Of a stretch of DNA of 60,000 bases, positions 1-11,370 are shown piece by piece. Location of the stretch: the NCBI RefSeq assembly GCF_963678635.1, contig NC_087065.1:22713254-22773253 (forward strand). The letters run 5' to 3'. Within the stretch, counting starts at the first letter, position 1, and each line of letters opens with the position of its first letter. The position numbers and the translations under genes are program-made. Under the pieces are notes generated by a model. That model was not told the DNA's origin and made no database searches. It saw nothing but the letters and a program-made list of their open reading frames with translations. The DNA is from Symsagittifera roscoffensis (Eukaryota > Xenacoelomorpha > Acoela > Convolutidae).

Positions 1-177
1 TTCGCCATATCTATTGAGACAAGGAGATATAAGAGTAAGATTGAGATCGGTATTAGAATAAGAAGTTGCACAAATCTATTCGGCCGAAAATAAGATAGCG
101 AGACGAACAGACGGTGTACCTTATCTGAAATTACTCAATGAATACGCTACTCCAGTCATAAACTCGACTACCAAATT
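1..177 (+). mobile_element. LTR terminal fragment of copy A, cut by window start
   Basis: From about position 29 this matches, on the plus strand, the last part of the LTR of the giant element (compare 24150-24286): the shared blocks include the run ending in gatcggtattag and the stretch ggccgaaaataagatagcg. I estimate close to 90 percent identity by eye. The LTR continues to the left of the window with a short deletion near position 20. Oddly, it reads on the plus strand while the adjoining internal region (from about 213) is on the minus strand, so it is inverted relative to a normal element. Confidence 0.75.
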
Positions 178-212
178 TGGTGCGGCATAAACTCGACTAC
201 CAAATTTGGCGC
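157..212 (+). repeat. 29-bp tandem duplication containing a PBS-like site
   Basis: The segment cataaactcgactacc... occurs at 157-185 and again at 186-212, differing by one or two bases. The first copy includes TGGTGCGG (178-185), which resembles the primer binding site TGGTGCGACC of the giant element at 24289. The sequence that follows the PBS there (ataagtctcgaac) is also recognisable here. This part therefore looks like LTR end, PBS and start of leader in plus orientation. Confidence 0.6.
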
Positions 213-1755
213 TTCTTTACATCCACAGTTAGGAGTTTAGCAAGCAAGCGAGTGATATAATTAGTTTGGTGGCGAGACCATAGGAGGTCAAGTGCTTTGA
301 TGATCTTTTGCTCTTCACTACTTAGTGAGAATTCGTGCGGTGTCATTTGGATTAGATTATAAAGCTTATGGTTATAGTTACTGTTGTGAATAAATTCTAG
401 GATTGCGACTTTGACGGGCTGTAGGGCTGTATATAATCGTGGAAGACAATTAGTGGGCGAGATTCATCAACGTTGAATGTTCTGGTTAGCGGGCAGAATA
501 TATCCATTTGTCTTATGGGGTCGTAATTTCGGATGATACCTTGCATATTACTGTCTTTTATACAATATGTGAAATTTAAGAAGAAGGGTGAAGTATATTT
601 AGGGTTCATAAACTGAAATCGATGTTGTGGGTTTTGTGATGATGTAATAGTTGTGTAGTGGGTTTGGATGAAATTAAAATAAATGTACGTGTGAGTTTGT
701 TTTGTGCGTAACTTTATTTGATGTGGACAGTGTTAGTCGCGTTCCTTTGTGTAAGGAAAATGAAAGCTAGTGAGAAATGGTTGAATTTAAAAGAAAAAGA
801 TCGTAGGCTTTTATGTCGCAAAGTGCTGTGGATATAATATGATCATATTTTTCATTCATGCAGTTAATGACCAATACATATTGAGGTTTAATGAAAAATT
901 TTTCATTTAGTTGGGGGTTAGCGTTAGTATTGTTTTCTAAAAATGTTTTAGACGTATAAAGTGCAATAGCGTGAACATAGTGGTTAATGGAAAATTGGTT
1001 TGCTTTTTGTGCAACAAACCTTTTTAGTGTTTGGGCTAGTCCGATGGTTGTGAATTGTTTTTCACGAAGTGCTGTGGTTAGGTGATGTAGTCGAGTGTGA
1101 CACAACTCTTTGTCTTCCTGGTTATTATATAATGGGAATGATAATGGGTTGGTGAAATGGTAAAATGAGGTCCATGAAAGTGTGGAAAACAAGGCATATT
1201 CGTCAACGTAAGTTCGTTGATTGTTGTTAGTAGTTTGATAGTAGGTGTATTGTGGAAAAAATGTAAAGCACATTTGTTGGAATTCTTTTGTGTTAGTGTG
1301 AAGTGGGCGAACGGAAAATTTTTGAGGAGGTCGATGGTTGGGAAGCATTGGGGTATTGGGATGTTTTCGTTTAAATATTCGGTGGCTCGGTTTTCTTCAG
1401 TTGTGGATGCTGGGTTGGAGGATTCGGAGGATCTAATCGTTTGCGATAGGGGATGAATTGTTTGTGTGTTAGGGTTTTGAAGCGGTTGTTGTAGGGTTAT
1501 AAAATTATCAATTTCAGTTTCCAGTTCTTCATCAACGGGGCTAAGGGGGACAGGTGGATCGCTGCTCATTGGGGAGAGAAATGCAGTTGCATCAGTGTAG
1601 GAAGAAGGGCTGGGAAGGTTCATTGGAAGGGGGTTGCGAAAAAGTGGACGGGCTGGGCTCGGAATTTTCGAATTCATCTGGGGTTTCAATATCAAAATTG
1701 TTGAGGTGTGAGATTGTATGAGAAACTTGGGTGTGGAATTGTCATCAGAATCCAT
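213..1755 (-). pseudogene. orfX remnant, copy A
   Basis: This is the homologue of the 3'-terminal ORF of the giant element (38428-40249). It is split into minus-strand open stretches at 1078-1755 (P/S/T-rich N-terminus with the shared motif DNFITLQQ), 767-1348 (middle, sharing FVDEYALFSTLSWTSFYHFTNPL with FVDEQ..LHWTSYYHFTNPL of the giant copy, and NEKFFIKP) and 397-609 (SPFFLNFTYCIKD). Degraded C-terminal homology continues to about 213. Reading-frame changes near 1200 and 700 and a premature stop near 397 break it. The function is unknown. Conservation between two diverged subfamilies argues that it was a genuine protein. Confidence 0.7.
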
Positions 1756-1859
1756 GCGTGGTGAATTATTAGTGTATGATGGTACGAGATAGGGAGTGTA
1801 ATCAGGGTTTTAAGATGCTTGGAGAGTGACGTTGGAGATTGGATGGGTAAGAAAGGGAA

Positions 1860-3910
1860 CGGTTGAGTGATCCAATCTGGCTGCTCATCCTGAGCTAAAA
1901 AAATGATTATTCTGAGGGCGGAAAATATTGGTATGTGGCTGTTCTATGATTTGTTCATACGTTTCTTCTAAATTTGGTTGCTGGGCTATTATAAGAGTAA
2001 CTGGACTTAGTGGATAACTATGGCTTGTAGAGATGTGCTCTGTTATGGCTGTTTTTCTGTAATTTCGTGGTACTTAAGATAACGGTTGGTTAATATGTAA
2101 GTTGTGTAATTGTGGTGCCGTACGTGTTTTATTTTTGTTGTCTTGTGAAATATCATATGCATTTGGTGTGGATGATAGTTTCATGTTGTATTCATTTGTT
2201 TGAGCGTCTGGAAGGATTTTATTATCGTCATCGGGATATATTCATTGTTAAATTCATCTTCATCGGGATTCAAATGTACAACATTGTGGCTATTTTTAGA
2301 TCCACATGGGGCGGCTATTCCAAAAAATTGTCCTTCTAGAAAGTGTGTCAACAAAATGTACTTTATTTTTGTAGTTTATAGGGATTCTTTTGTTACATCT
2401 TTTATCTTCAAATACATATAATGGTGATACTTTTTTCGTAAATATGTAATACCATAAAATATTTCCTTCGTAGTCTATAAAATTTGATTAGTTTCCTGAG
2501 AATAAATATACTGCATAAGGTATTTTAATACTGCAAGTGCAAGTGATTGTGATCGTTCAAGTTCAAATAAGTGATGAAGCGTCTCCAGTTCTGATAGAAA
2601 CATTTCTTGAAAAATTCTGCTCATTGTGTAGTCCAATTTCATGTTCAAGTGAATGTCATAGTGAATTGCACCAAAATAGGTATTGTTCATAAATATAATT
2701 CTTGTAAATGTGTACTGCTTTTGTTTTGTGGTCAAACTTTTCCACCAGTAATTCCTGTGTTTTTCAGAAATGTTTTTGGGATATATGATTTTTTGTCATG
2801 ATTTGAAAGGTAATTTGTTGGAATTGGGTTAATTATTAGTTTTCCTTTGTTCATGTCGAAACCTTTTTCGTATTCGACAACAATTTCTGAGTTTTGTGTT
2901 TTATAATGTGGAGTTTTATTTTTGCAAGCGAGTTCTGTTTCGGGGTACGTTTGAAAACGTGTCAATTTGTTTTCTAGTCCATTGATATTGTTATAATAAT
3001 TATTGTTTCGTCGGATTTTTTCAGGGTTTTTTATATCATAAAGAATGGATTCAATAAAGTATTGCCAATGAAAATTTATCATTCTTGCGTGTATTCTTGC
3101 AATTTGAAATGTGGTATATGTGCCTTTGGTGAAACAATTTTTTTTGTCGTTTGATCGCATTATCCTTCAAACCTACGGTCATTTCTACAAGGTAATCGTA
3201 TTCCTGAATAAATTATGGTGTCGTCTTTCAAATCTCGTGTTAGTTGTACTTTTTCTAACTGGATTTTCCGATCAAAAAACATTATTTCTTGTCAGCTTTG
3301 CAATTAGAAGGTGTGTTTTTTCCAATAAGTGGCATCCAATTTTTATCATGGAGATCGTATGTTAATCGTGGAATGGGTATTTATCATCTAATTTTATATG
3401 ACCTTGGTATCTTTCAAGTTTCGCTTGGTGTTCAGAGTCTGAAAAAGGGTTTGTTCCTTTATTTGTGGTTAATTTTAATGATTGAAGTTCGTTTTTACAA
3501 TCTTCGGGGTTAAGATGTAAAAGTCCTTCTAAATTGCTTTGATAGAAAGATTCGTGATCAAGTCTATTTTTGTTTCCATTTGAGTTTTGGAAACAATGTA
3601 CTTTTTTTCGATGAGAATGAGAATATTGCTGTGAATTTGTATCCTGTTAAGGTTGTGGCTCGGGCTTTTGAATAAAGTGTCGCTACTAAATTCGTTGTTT
3701 CTACTCCTTGTGGTTCGAATTCGCATTGAATTACTTAGTTTATGGCGTTTTTATGTAGTGTTTTTTGTTCATTTTCTTCACAATCATAGTGTGTGACTAA
3801 TTAATCTTGGAGTCCTGTTCGAGGGGAAGGATTTTTTTGATTTGTTAGTTCTGAAAAATTAAAAGGAGGGAGGGTTTGAAGAAGAAAGTTTATTAAAAAA
3901 CACATGTGTA
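1860..3910 (-). pseudogene. env-like glycoprotein gene remnant, copy A
   Basis: This is homologous to the giant-element env region 35814-38284. Open pieces at 2732-3160 and 2475-2735 match the middle of the ectodomain (for example NTYFGAIHYDIHL against STYFGNIHYDIHL). About 0.6 kb matching the membrane-spanning C-terminal region (giant-element 37570-38220) is missing, with homology resuming at about 1860-2110. There are multiple stops and frameshifts. The same deletion is present in copy B, so it predates the tandem duplication. The product would have been a surface glycoprotein; this copy cannot encode one. Confidence 0.65.
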
Positions 3911-5128
3911 GGATAGTCCTGATAATGGGTTATAGAATGTGATGTATGCAAGTGTCTTCTTTTAATATCTATCGTATTTATAGATAACTTCTGTTTTAAA
4001 GGGGAAGGTAACGATTGAATTTTTATACTTGGTGGAGCTAGGGGGAGAAGATGACGTACTAAATTGTTTATCTTTACTGTTATTTCAAATTTAAATGTCA
4101 AATTGTCTTGGGTAAGGATTTGTATGTTGTGTTCCTGTATGTTTTTGTCAATATCGGGTCGATATTGTAATCTAATGAGTGGCCAATTATGTAGTCTGTT
4201 ACTATTCAGATGTTGAGCAAATAATGGAGGGGTGCTACAAATGTATTCCAATCTAATCGTAGGAATATTTTTTGGTTAAATGTTGTATATATCTATTGTC
4301 TAAATTTGTAGAAAAATTTGGACAAAATGATGTTGTCGGGGTTTGACTTATTGAAGGGGTTGAAGGTAGTGATAGGGTTTCTGGTAATGACAAAGATGTA
4401 TCCGATGAGATTTCTATAGGGTCGTCTACCAAGTTTGGTTCACCCTAAATAAAAGCTTGTGTCATCCAATGTGGGACACGTTGTGTTGATGTTGGGAGGT
4501 TAAAAGGATTTTTACGTCTTCGTTCGGATGTGGGGGTTGATCCTAAGTAATCCGATGCTATGTTCTGAGTATTTTGTTGTGAAGCAGATTGTAATTGTGG
4601 AGGGGTACTTTGAATTGTACTAATGGAAAAATCTAAAAGATTTGGGATTGGTGATGAGGGCATATTAAAATGAACTCTGGGAGTTGTAAAATTTTCTATT
4701 ACGTTGTATGATTTTTCTATCTCTTGTGGATGTATTTTGGTTTTCACTATGGTTTCTTGTTTTATTAAGGTCTTGCTGAAGAGAAGGGTTTATTTTCTAT
4801 ATTGATTCGTATTGTGCTTCGTCGCGAACTACGGGTTCTAAAGGTTCTGATAATATTGCATGTTTCTCCTCAAATGTATATGGGTTTTCTTGAAACGAAA
4901 TACGTGTTGATACTTGGGTGTGATTTGCCTGGTGTTGTTGGAGATTCCTGGGATGTCGTAGTTGGTTAGGACTCTGTTGTGTTTGTTGTTGATAAGCGAT
5001 TTTGAAAAATTCTTTAAAATTTTTACCGATGAAGAAAAATTATGTTGATTATATATTCTTCCATGAAAACGATCAAAAATCTTGTTGCTGGTGCAATATT
5101 TATTATTGCCTTTTTTATACTGTTGCAT
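3859..5128 (-). pseudogene. ORF-P remnant, copy A
   Basis: The minus-strand open stretches 4838-5128, 4445-4747 and 3859-4251 correspond in order to the single P/S/T-rich ORF located just before env in the giant element (35015-35825). The most conserved block is SNRLHNW..IRLQYRPDI followed by LTFKFEITVKINN. Frameshifts separate the three pieces. There is no recognised domain. The position between integrase and env and the conservation across subfamilies suggest an accessory structural or regulatory protein, but this is inference. Confidence 0.55.
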
Positions 5129-5251
5129 TTTGTCATAATTATGGAGATTGAAACTGTGAAAAATATCACTAAAAGAAGAAAAATGTCTTTCTTGTTGAAT
5201 AGATGTCTTAATATTTAGATAGTTGTTGAAATATCGTCCCCGAGGAGCTGG

Positions 5252-5452
5252 TCAGGATTTTTTGCAAATTTGAGGTGTGCGTTTCGGAGTGAACAGAAAG
5301 TTACGATAAAACTGCAAAAAATTATGAAGAGAAAGATAAATATTTCGAAGGTTTTTATAATAAAAAACAAACTGAGTTGAAAAAAAATGATAGGAGTGAA
5401 AAAGTTTTGAAGTTATTATTTTGAGGAATATAACTGATTGTGAAAGAAGCAT
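5252..5452 (-). pseudogene. Small hydrophobic ORF, copy A
   Basis: A 66-codon minus-strand ORF rich in F, L, I and Y occupies the place of the two small membrane-protein ORFs of the giant element (34634-35049). Similarity by eye is weak and mainly compositional. It lies just before ORF-P in the direction of transcription. Confidence 0.35.
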
Positions 5453-5999
5453 TAGAGAAATTATTCGTTCTTGCCCAATTTTGTTAATTTTTTGAGGCTA
5501 ATTTTGAAAGTGGTTGGGTTGTTTATTGATTTTTGACAAGTGGATTGGAAATAGGCAATTTTTGGAAAGGAGAAATCTGAGTGTCTATGAGTTAGCTTTT
5601 TAATTTTGTTTTTATTTATGGGATGATCTGGGCTATTCGGGAGTTATTTGTACTTAAGGCTTAATGATCATGTCCTACTTTTACTTTAGGCTAATTTATA
5701 TTTTTCCTTAAGGGAAGTCGGAGTGTATGTTGGGACAATATTGTTGATCTTCTTTCTAGTTGATACCGGAGGGCTCTAAAATTTAGATTTTGTTTATTTC
5801 GGTTGTCAGATATGAGCTTGTTGTTTATTTTTGACCTGGAGGTCTTTAAGTTATAGTTTCATATATGTTTGAAGTCTGCAAAGTGTTAGCTAAGGAAGTG
5901 GTGTCAGAATGGGGTGATGTTTAGAAAGATTCTGTTTGGCTAAAGTTGAACTAGTTGTTCAAGGGTGTCAGCATGAATTTTAGAAAAGTGAAGAAAAAT
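5453..5999. other. Spacer between integrase end and hydrophobic ORF, copy A
   Basis: There is no ORF of note. It corresponds to giant-element 34041-34633, sharing short blocks such as the complement of gacctccaggtcaaaaataa near 5834-5853, so it is element spacer and not host DNA. Confidence 0.5.
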
Positions 6000-8740
6000 T
6001 TATTAAATTTCTGAAAATTTAGAATGATTAATTAATTAGAAAGGGGTTTTTAAAATTCAATTTTTTAAAAATATTTTAGATTGTGGAATGAGATTTTTAG
6101 AATCTTTTCGTGGTTGGTTTCTGAGTCGCGATGGCTGTTGTTGTTGAAACTTTTCTTTTATTTCTTGTGGTAAAGTTTTTTATTCCGTTTTTTGGTTTTT
6201 TCATTTTTTCTGAGGTAATTATTTATTGCTTATTTCTTGAGATTTTAATCGGGTATTTTCTGATTTTTTGGTTCTAATAATTGTGTTAAGCAATTTGCAT
6301 CAATTGTTTGTTTTTGATTATTGTCTGAGTTATCGTGGACAACTTTGAGTCCTGTAAAGGAGTATAACTGTGTTAATTCGCGAAGAGCGTGTTCTTTTGG
6401 GTAAAAGGGTGAAAGATTGCTCCTATGTTGAACAATTTCCTTTTTTTTGAATCATTAAGTTTATATGTTACATCCGGGGTTTGTCTATGATTTCAAATGG
6501 TCCTTTTCGAATTGGTTGATTTTTTTTGGATATTCTTTTCTGTGTTACAAAATTTGGGATTAGGACATATCTTCTAGTTTTAGGTTTGTAGCTGGTGTGA
6601 ATCGTCAATTTTTTTGGGATTGAACATTCTGTCTTTGTAATAGTTGTTTGGAATTTTTTTTGATAAATTTCATTGTGTTTTTTATCTCTGTTTAAAACCC
6701 ATTCGGTATGTGTGCTGGAAGCTAATTTTCAGACTTGTGGGTGATGAAAATGATCTTCATCGTGTGTATGTAATGGTAGATCATAATAAATTGATTCTTT
6801 TGTGGGTTGGCAATAACCTTGTGTGTTTTTGAGGTTTTTGCTGTGAATTTTATTTATTTCCGTTATTTTTGATGAAAAATCATTCGATAAGGTGATAGTC
6901 CTAATGTTTTTATTACTTGTGAATTGTAAGCCAAGGGGAAAAACTTTACATCTGTTAACCATTCAGTGTATTCTGTATCGTTTCCGTTCATGATACATCT
7001 GAGATATTCTTGTGTTGAGCGGTTCATTCCTTCGACTAAACCATTAGTCCAAGTGGCATTAGACGTTCATGGTTTGTGTTTAATGTTGTACCGATGACAT
7101 AATGTGATGATTTCATTTTTTTGAATTCAGTGCCATTATCGGTGACACGGATGGATTTCTGGCAATCCAAAATTTGCTATCCAGTGTTCATAAAGTGCTG
7201 TATATGCATAATAGGCATTGTAATGAGGTAGTGGCTTGAGTGCTACATAGTGTGTAAAAGCGTCAACTATGACCATTATATATGAGTTTCCGTCTGAAGA
7301 GGGTGATATTGGTCCTTTTGTATCGAATGAGATTCTGTGGTTAAAATATAAACGTGTACTTTAAAATCTTGTTTTTCTGCTATTTGTTTCTGATGTGGGT
7401 GTGGTTTATTTAACTTGCATAATATGCAATCGCTGCATAATACTTAAATCCGAGTCGGTGCATTTGGAAAGTAAAAATTTTGAACAAAGTTTGAGTATGT
7501 TTGTTCTGATCCTGCATGTCCTTTAGTGTTTTAGGAATGTGGAATGTGAAATGCTAGGAGTCTCACACTTAATGGTAAACAGGTTAATTTTAATTCAGGT
7601 GTTTGGTACTCTAAAAACATTTGTATTCTCATTTATAGATGTATTATTGAATTTTCTAAAGTTTCTAAGAAGTGTTTTATTTCCTAGAATTATGATATCT
7701 GCTTTTATAGGTTTTGTTTTATAATTGTGCCAAGAATTAAATTGTCTAATGACTGGCTCAAGGTTTTCGTATCCTCGTAGCAGTTCAAGTTTAAATTTTT
7801 CTGTATTTGGTAGAAAGTTATTTTCAATTTCTATTTTTGAAAGAGGTATGTTATCTAGGGGGTCATATAGATTAAAAACCTGATTTACGGTGTATTTTGA
7901 ATAGATTTCTGGAGGTCCTGATAGATTTATATTTTCAGTTAGTTTTTCTTTTTCTATTGAAGGGAATAGGTCTGTCCTATATATATTTTTTGTCTGAGTG
8001 GTTTTTGTTGTGTAATCTTTTTGATCCTTGATGAATATGGTATCGGTTTAAATGTAGAGTTTCCTAATAGGTCTACTTCGTAGTGAATACTTTGGCAATC
8101 TAAATATTATGAAAAATGTTGTAAATTTTTTAATATATTAGTTTTTACTCCATATTTGCATTCTAATCGTGGTCATGTTTCGTCTTTTGTAAGAAACAAT
8201 TTAATACTTTGTAGTATTTCTACTGCTGTTTTTCTTGTTTATAATTCAGGTGGTGTATATCTACTGAGTGGGTCTTGCAATGCAAGATTTGTTCCTGCAG
8301 TCCCAACTATATGTAGGTTTGGGAATTTCTTTAAAATCAATTGAAACCTATAAACTCTGTGGTTTGGATTTGACTTTTGGGTAAATAGAAAAATTATCGG
8401 TATATGGTCTGTAAATAGAACGGATGGATGTTTTGATCCAAGTACTTAAAATTCATATTCTGTGAGAAAATTTCTTATAGCTGAGCATTCTCTCATAAGT
8501 GTAGAGAGTCTAAGTTCAACTTGCGTAAGAAGCCTTGAGTTTGCTGAATTAAGATTCATTTTTATTGTTCCACTGTGTGATTGTAATAATGTTGCTCCGA
8601 TGCCACATAGCATAAAATGTTTGGTCTGGATCTGGGATAGTATTTGATATTTATTCAGTGAGAAGTGTTTTTATTTCCTCAAATCGTTTCTGATGTTCTG
8701 TTGTCCATTCAAAATTATTTTCCTCTCTGAGAAAGTTATA
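6000..8740 (-). pseudogene. Integrase and RNase H remnant, copy A
   Basis: Decayed minus-strand homology to giant-element 31450-34040. Recognisable pieces are the zinc-binding cysteines of the integrase N-terminus (CSDCILCKLNKP near 7393-7437), the core region between about 7000 and 7330, the part after the core with the shared block THDEDHFHHP (within 6729-6962), and a GPY-like tail with a YPKEHA-type block near 6400. RNase H and the linker lie between about 7740 and 8740. Frameshifts and stops are too many to define a CDS. The largest open piece is 6729-6962. Confidence 0.65.
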
Positions 8741-8748
8741 AAATGGTC

Positions 8749-9549
8749 TTAAAGATAGTTGCATTTTATAGACGTATTAATGTTTAGCATTCCAAGAAAT
8801 TCTTGGTTTTTCTTTTTATTTGATGGAGGCTGAAACTTTATGATTGCGTCTATACAGGATTTGAATGGAGTTATGGTATTTCCTTCAAAAATATGCCCAA
8901 AGTATTTTACACGGGTGAGGAAAAACTTTGATTTGTCTGGGGCTGCCTTCATGTTTTCTTTAAGTAGTATTTGATGATATTTATCTGAGATTTCTTTTTT
9001 TGTTCGTGATTGCATGAAAACATTTTTACTGAGAATGATTGTTCGAAAAATTTTTCTCATAAATGCTGAAAATGCTGCTGGTACTATTGAGATTCGATAG
9101 AAAAGTCTATTAAATTCGTATTGTTGATTTCCAATAACAAATTGTGCTAAACGTCGTGATTGTTCAACTAGTGGCATTTGGTTGTATGCGCTGTTCATGT
9201 CAGCTAATGAAAAGTATTTCCCGTTTATTTTCGTGAGAATTACTTTAATTGGTTCTATGGGACAATTACATTTAGATTAATCAATGAGGGAATTGAGGTA
9301 TCTTGCGTCTAAAACGATTTTTATTGATTCTACTTCAGCTAAAATAATAACAGGATTTATGAATGTGTTTCCTTTTGTTTGATTTTTTTTATTTACTGGG
9401 GAAAAAATTTCATATTGTGCTAGTATGTCTAGTAATCTAATGACTTTATCTTGTAAGTGAAACGGAACTTTACTTGCTCGTTGTTTTTTGAAAACTGCGT
9501 CAAGTTTCAGAGGTAGGTGTAGTGGTGAATTTACTTTTCGAGCATTAAA
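8749..9549 (-). pseudogene. Reverse transcriptase remnant lacking YLDD box, copy A
   Basis: Minus-strand pieces 8749-9198 and 9277-9549 match the RT of the giant element: LDARYLNSLID, DMNSAYNQMPL (motif A), an altered motif B (YRISIVPAAFSAF where the giant copy has YGISIGPAAF), and APDKSKFFLTRVKYFGH. At motif C the catalytic YLDD and neighbouring residues are deleted: the text runs LSKN directly into VFMQ. A stop at about 9279 (TAA; copy B has a sense codon) splits the ORF. The sequence ends at the tandem junction at 9549, before the N-terminal part of RT. Confidence 0.8.
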
Positions 9550-9723
9550 GATTGAGATCGGTATTAGAATAAGAAGTTGCACAAATCTATTCGGCCGAAA
9601 ATAAGATAGCGAGACGAACAGACGGTGTACCTTATCTGAAATTACTCAATGAATACGCTACTCCAGTCATAAACTCGACTACCAAATTTGGTGCGGCATA
9701 AACTCGACTACCAAATTTGGCGC
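9548..9723 (+). mobile_element. LTR fragment, PBS-like site and 29-bp repeat, copy B
   Basis: Identical to 37-212 at offset 9511. It includes the LTR end in plus orientation, TGGTGCGG at 9689-9696 and the two 29-bp units (9668-9723). It is joined on its left directly to RT coding sequence of copy A. Confidence 0.75.
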
Positions 9724-11266
9724 TTCTTTACATCCACAGTTAGGAGTTTAGCAAGCAAGCGAGTGATATAATTAGTTTGGTGGCGAGACCATAGGAGGTC
9801 AAGTGCTTTGATGATCTTTTGCTCTTCACTACTTAGTGAGAATTCGTGCGGTGTCATTTGGATTAGATTATAAAGCTTATGGTTATAGTTACTGTTGTGA
9901 ATAAATTCTAGGATTGCGACTTTGACGGGCTGTAGGGCTGTATATAATCGTGGAAGACAATTAGTGGGCGAGATTCATCAACGTTGAATGTTCTGGTTAG
10001 CGGGCAGAATATATCCATTTGTCTTATGGGGTCGTAATTTCGGATGATACCTTGCATATTACTGTCTTTTATACAATATGTGAAATTTAAGAAGAAGGGT
10101 GAAGTATATTTAGGGTTCATAAACTGAAATCGATGTTGTGGGTTTTGTGATGATGTAATAGTTGTGTAGTGGGTTTGGATGAAATTAAAATAAATGTACG
10201 TGTGAGTTTGTTTTGTGCGTAACTTTATTTGATGTGGACAGTGTTAGTCGCGTTCCTTTGTGTAAGGAAAATGAAAGCTAGTGAGAAATGGTTGAATTTA
10301 AAAGAAAAAGATCGTAGGCTTTTATGTCGCAAAGTGCTGTGGATATAATATGATCATATTTTTCATTCATGCAGTTAATGACCAATACATATTGAGGTTT
10401 AATGAAAAATTTTTCATTTAGTTGGGGGTTAGCGTTAGTATTGTTTTCTAAAAATGTTTTAGACGTATAAAGTGCAATAGCGTGAACATAGTGGTTAATG
10501 GAAAATTGGTTTGCTTTTTGTGCAACAAACCTTTTTAGTGTTTGGGCTAGTCCGATGGTTGTGAATTGTTTTTCACGAAGTGCTGTGGTTAGGTGATGTA
10601 GTCGAGTGTGACACAACTCTTTGTCTTCCTGGTTATTATATAATGGGAATGATAATGGGTTGGTGAAATGGTAAAATGAGGTCCATGAAAGTGTGGAAAA
10701 CAAGGCATATTCGTCAACGTAAGTTCGTTGATTGTTGTTAGTAGTTTGATAGTAGGTGTATTGTGGAAAAAATGTAAAGCACATTTGTTGGAATTCTTTT
10801 GTGTTAGTGTGAAGTGGGCGAACGGAAAATTTTTGAGGAGGTCGATGGTTGGGAAGCATTGGGGTATTGGGATGTTTTCGTTTAAATATTCGGTGGCTCG
10901 GTTTTCTTCAGTTGTGGATGCTGGGTTGGAGGATTCGGAGGATCTAATCGTTTGCGATAGGGGATGAATTGTTTGTGTGTTAGGGTTTTGAAGCGGTTGT
11001 TGTAGGGTTATAAAATTATCAATTTCAGTTTCCAGTTCTTCATCAACGGGGCTAAGGGGGACAGGTGGATCGCTGCTCATTGGGGAGAGAAATGCAGTTG
11101 CATCAGTGTAGGAAGAAGGGCTGGGAAGGTTCATTGGAAGGGGGTTGCGAAAAAGTGGACGGGCTGGGCTCGGAATTTTCGAATTCATCTGGGGTTTCAA
11201 TATCAAAATTGTTGAGGTGTGAGATTGTATGAGAAACTTGGGTGTGGAATTGTCATCAGAATCCAT
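9724..11266 (-). pseudogene. orfX remnant, copy B
   Basis: Same as the copy A orfX remnant, with open stretches 10589-11266, 10278-10859 and 9908-10120 that translate identically to their copy A counterparts. The identity of the disabling changes shows that they predate the duplication. Confidence 0.7.
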
Positions 11267-11370
11267 GCGTGGTGAATTATTAGTGTATGATGGTACGAGA
11301 TAGGGAGTGTAATCAGGGTTTTAAGATGCTTGGAGAGTGACGTTGGAGATTGGATGGGTAAGAAAGGGAA

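Larger units (their letters stand above)
38..9549 (-). mobile_element. Copy A of decayed env-bearing Ty3/gypsy-like element (tandem unit 1)
   Basis: The minus-strand internal region runs from orfX (left) through env, ORF-P, a hydrophobic ORF, integrase and RNase H to RT (right), and stops abruptly inside RT at 9549. The next base begins the LTR fragment of copy B. Copy A aligns with copy B at an offset of 9511, changing to 9491 after a 20-bp deletion in B near 11895. I saw only a handful of single-base differences (for example near 4862, 6583, 6896, 7652, 9058, 9208 and 9280). No reading frame of a retroviral gene is intact. Confidence 0.85.

Noticed and set aside
1217-1456. Plus-strand ORFs inside copies A/B (for example 1217-1456, 2112-2339, 3111-3365, 7539-7724, 8156-8344)
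   Set aside because: They lie opposite to recognisable minus-strand element genes, have no protein features, and are shadow frames.
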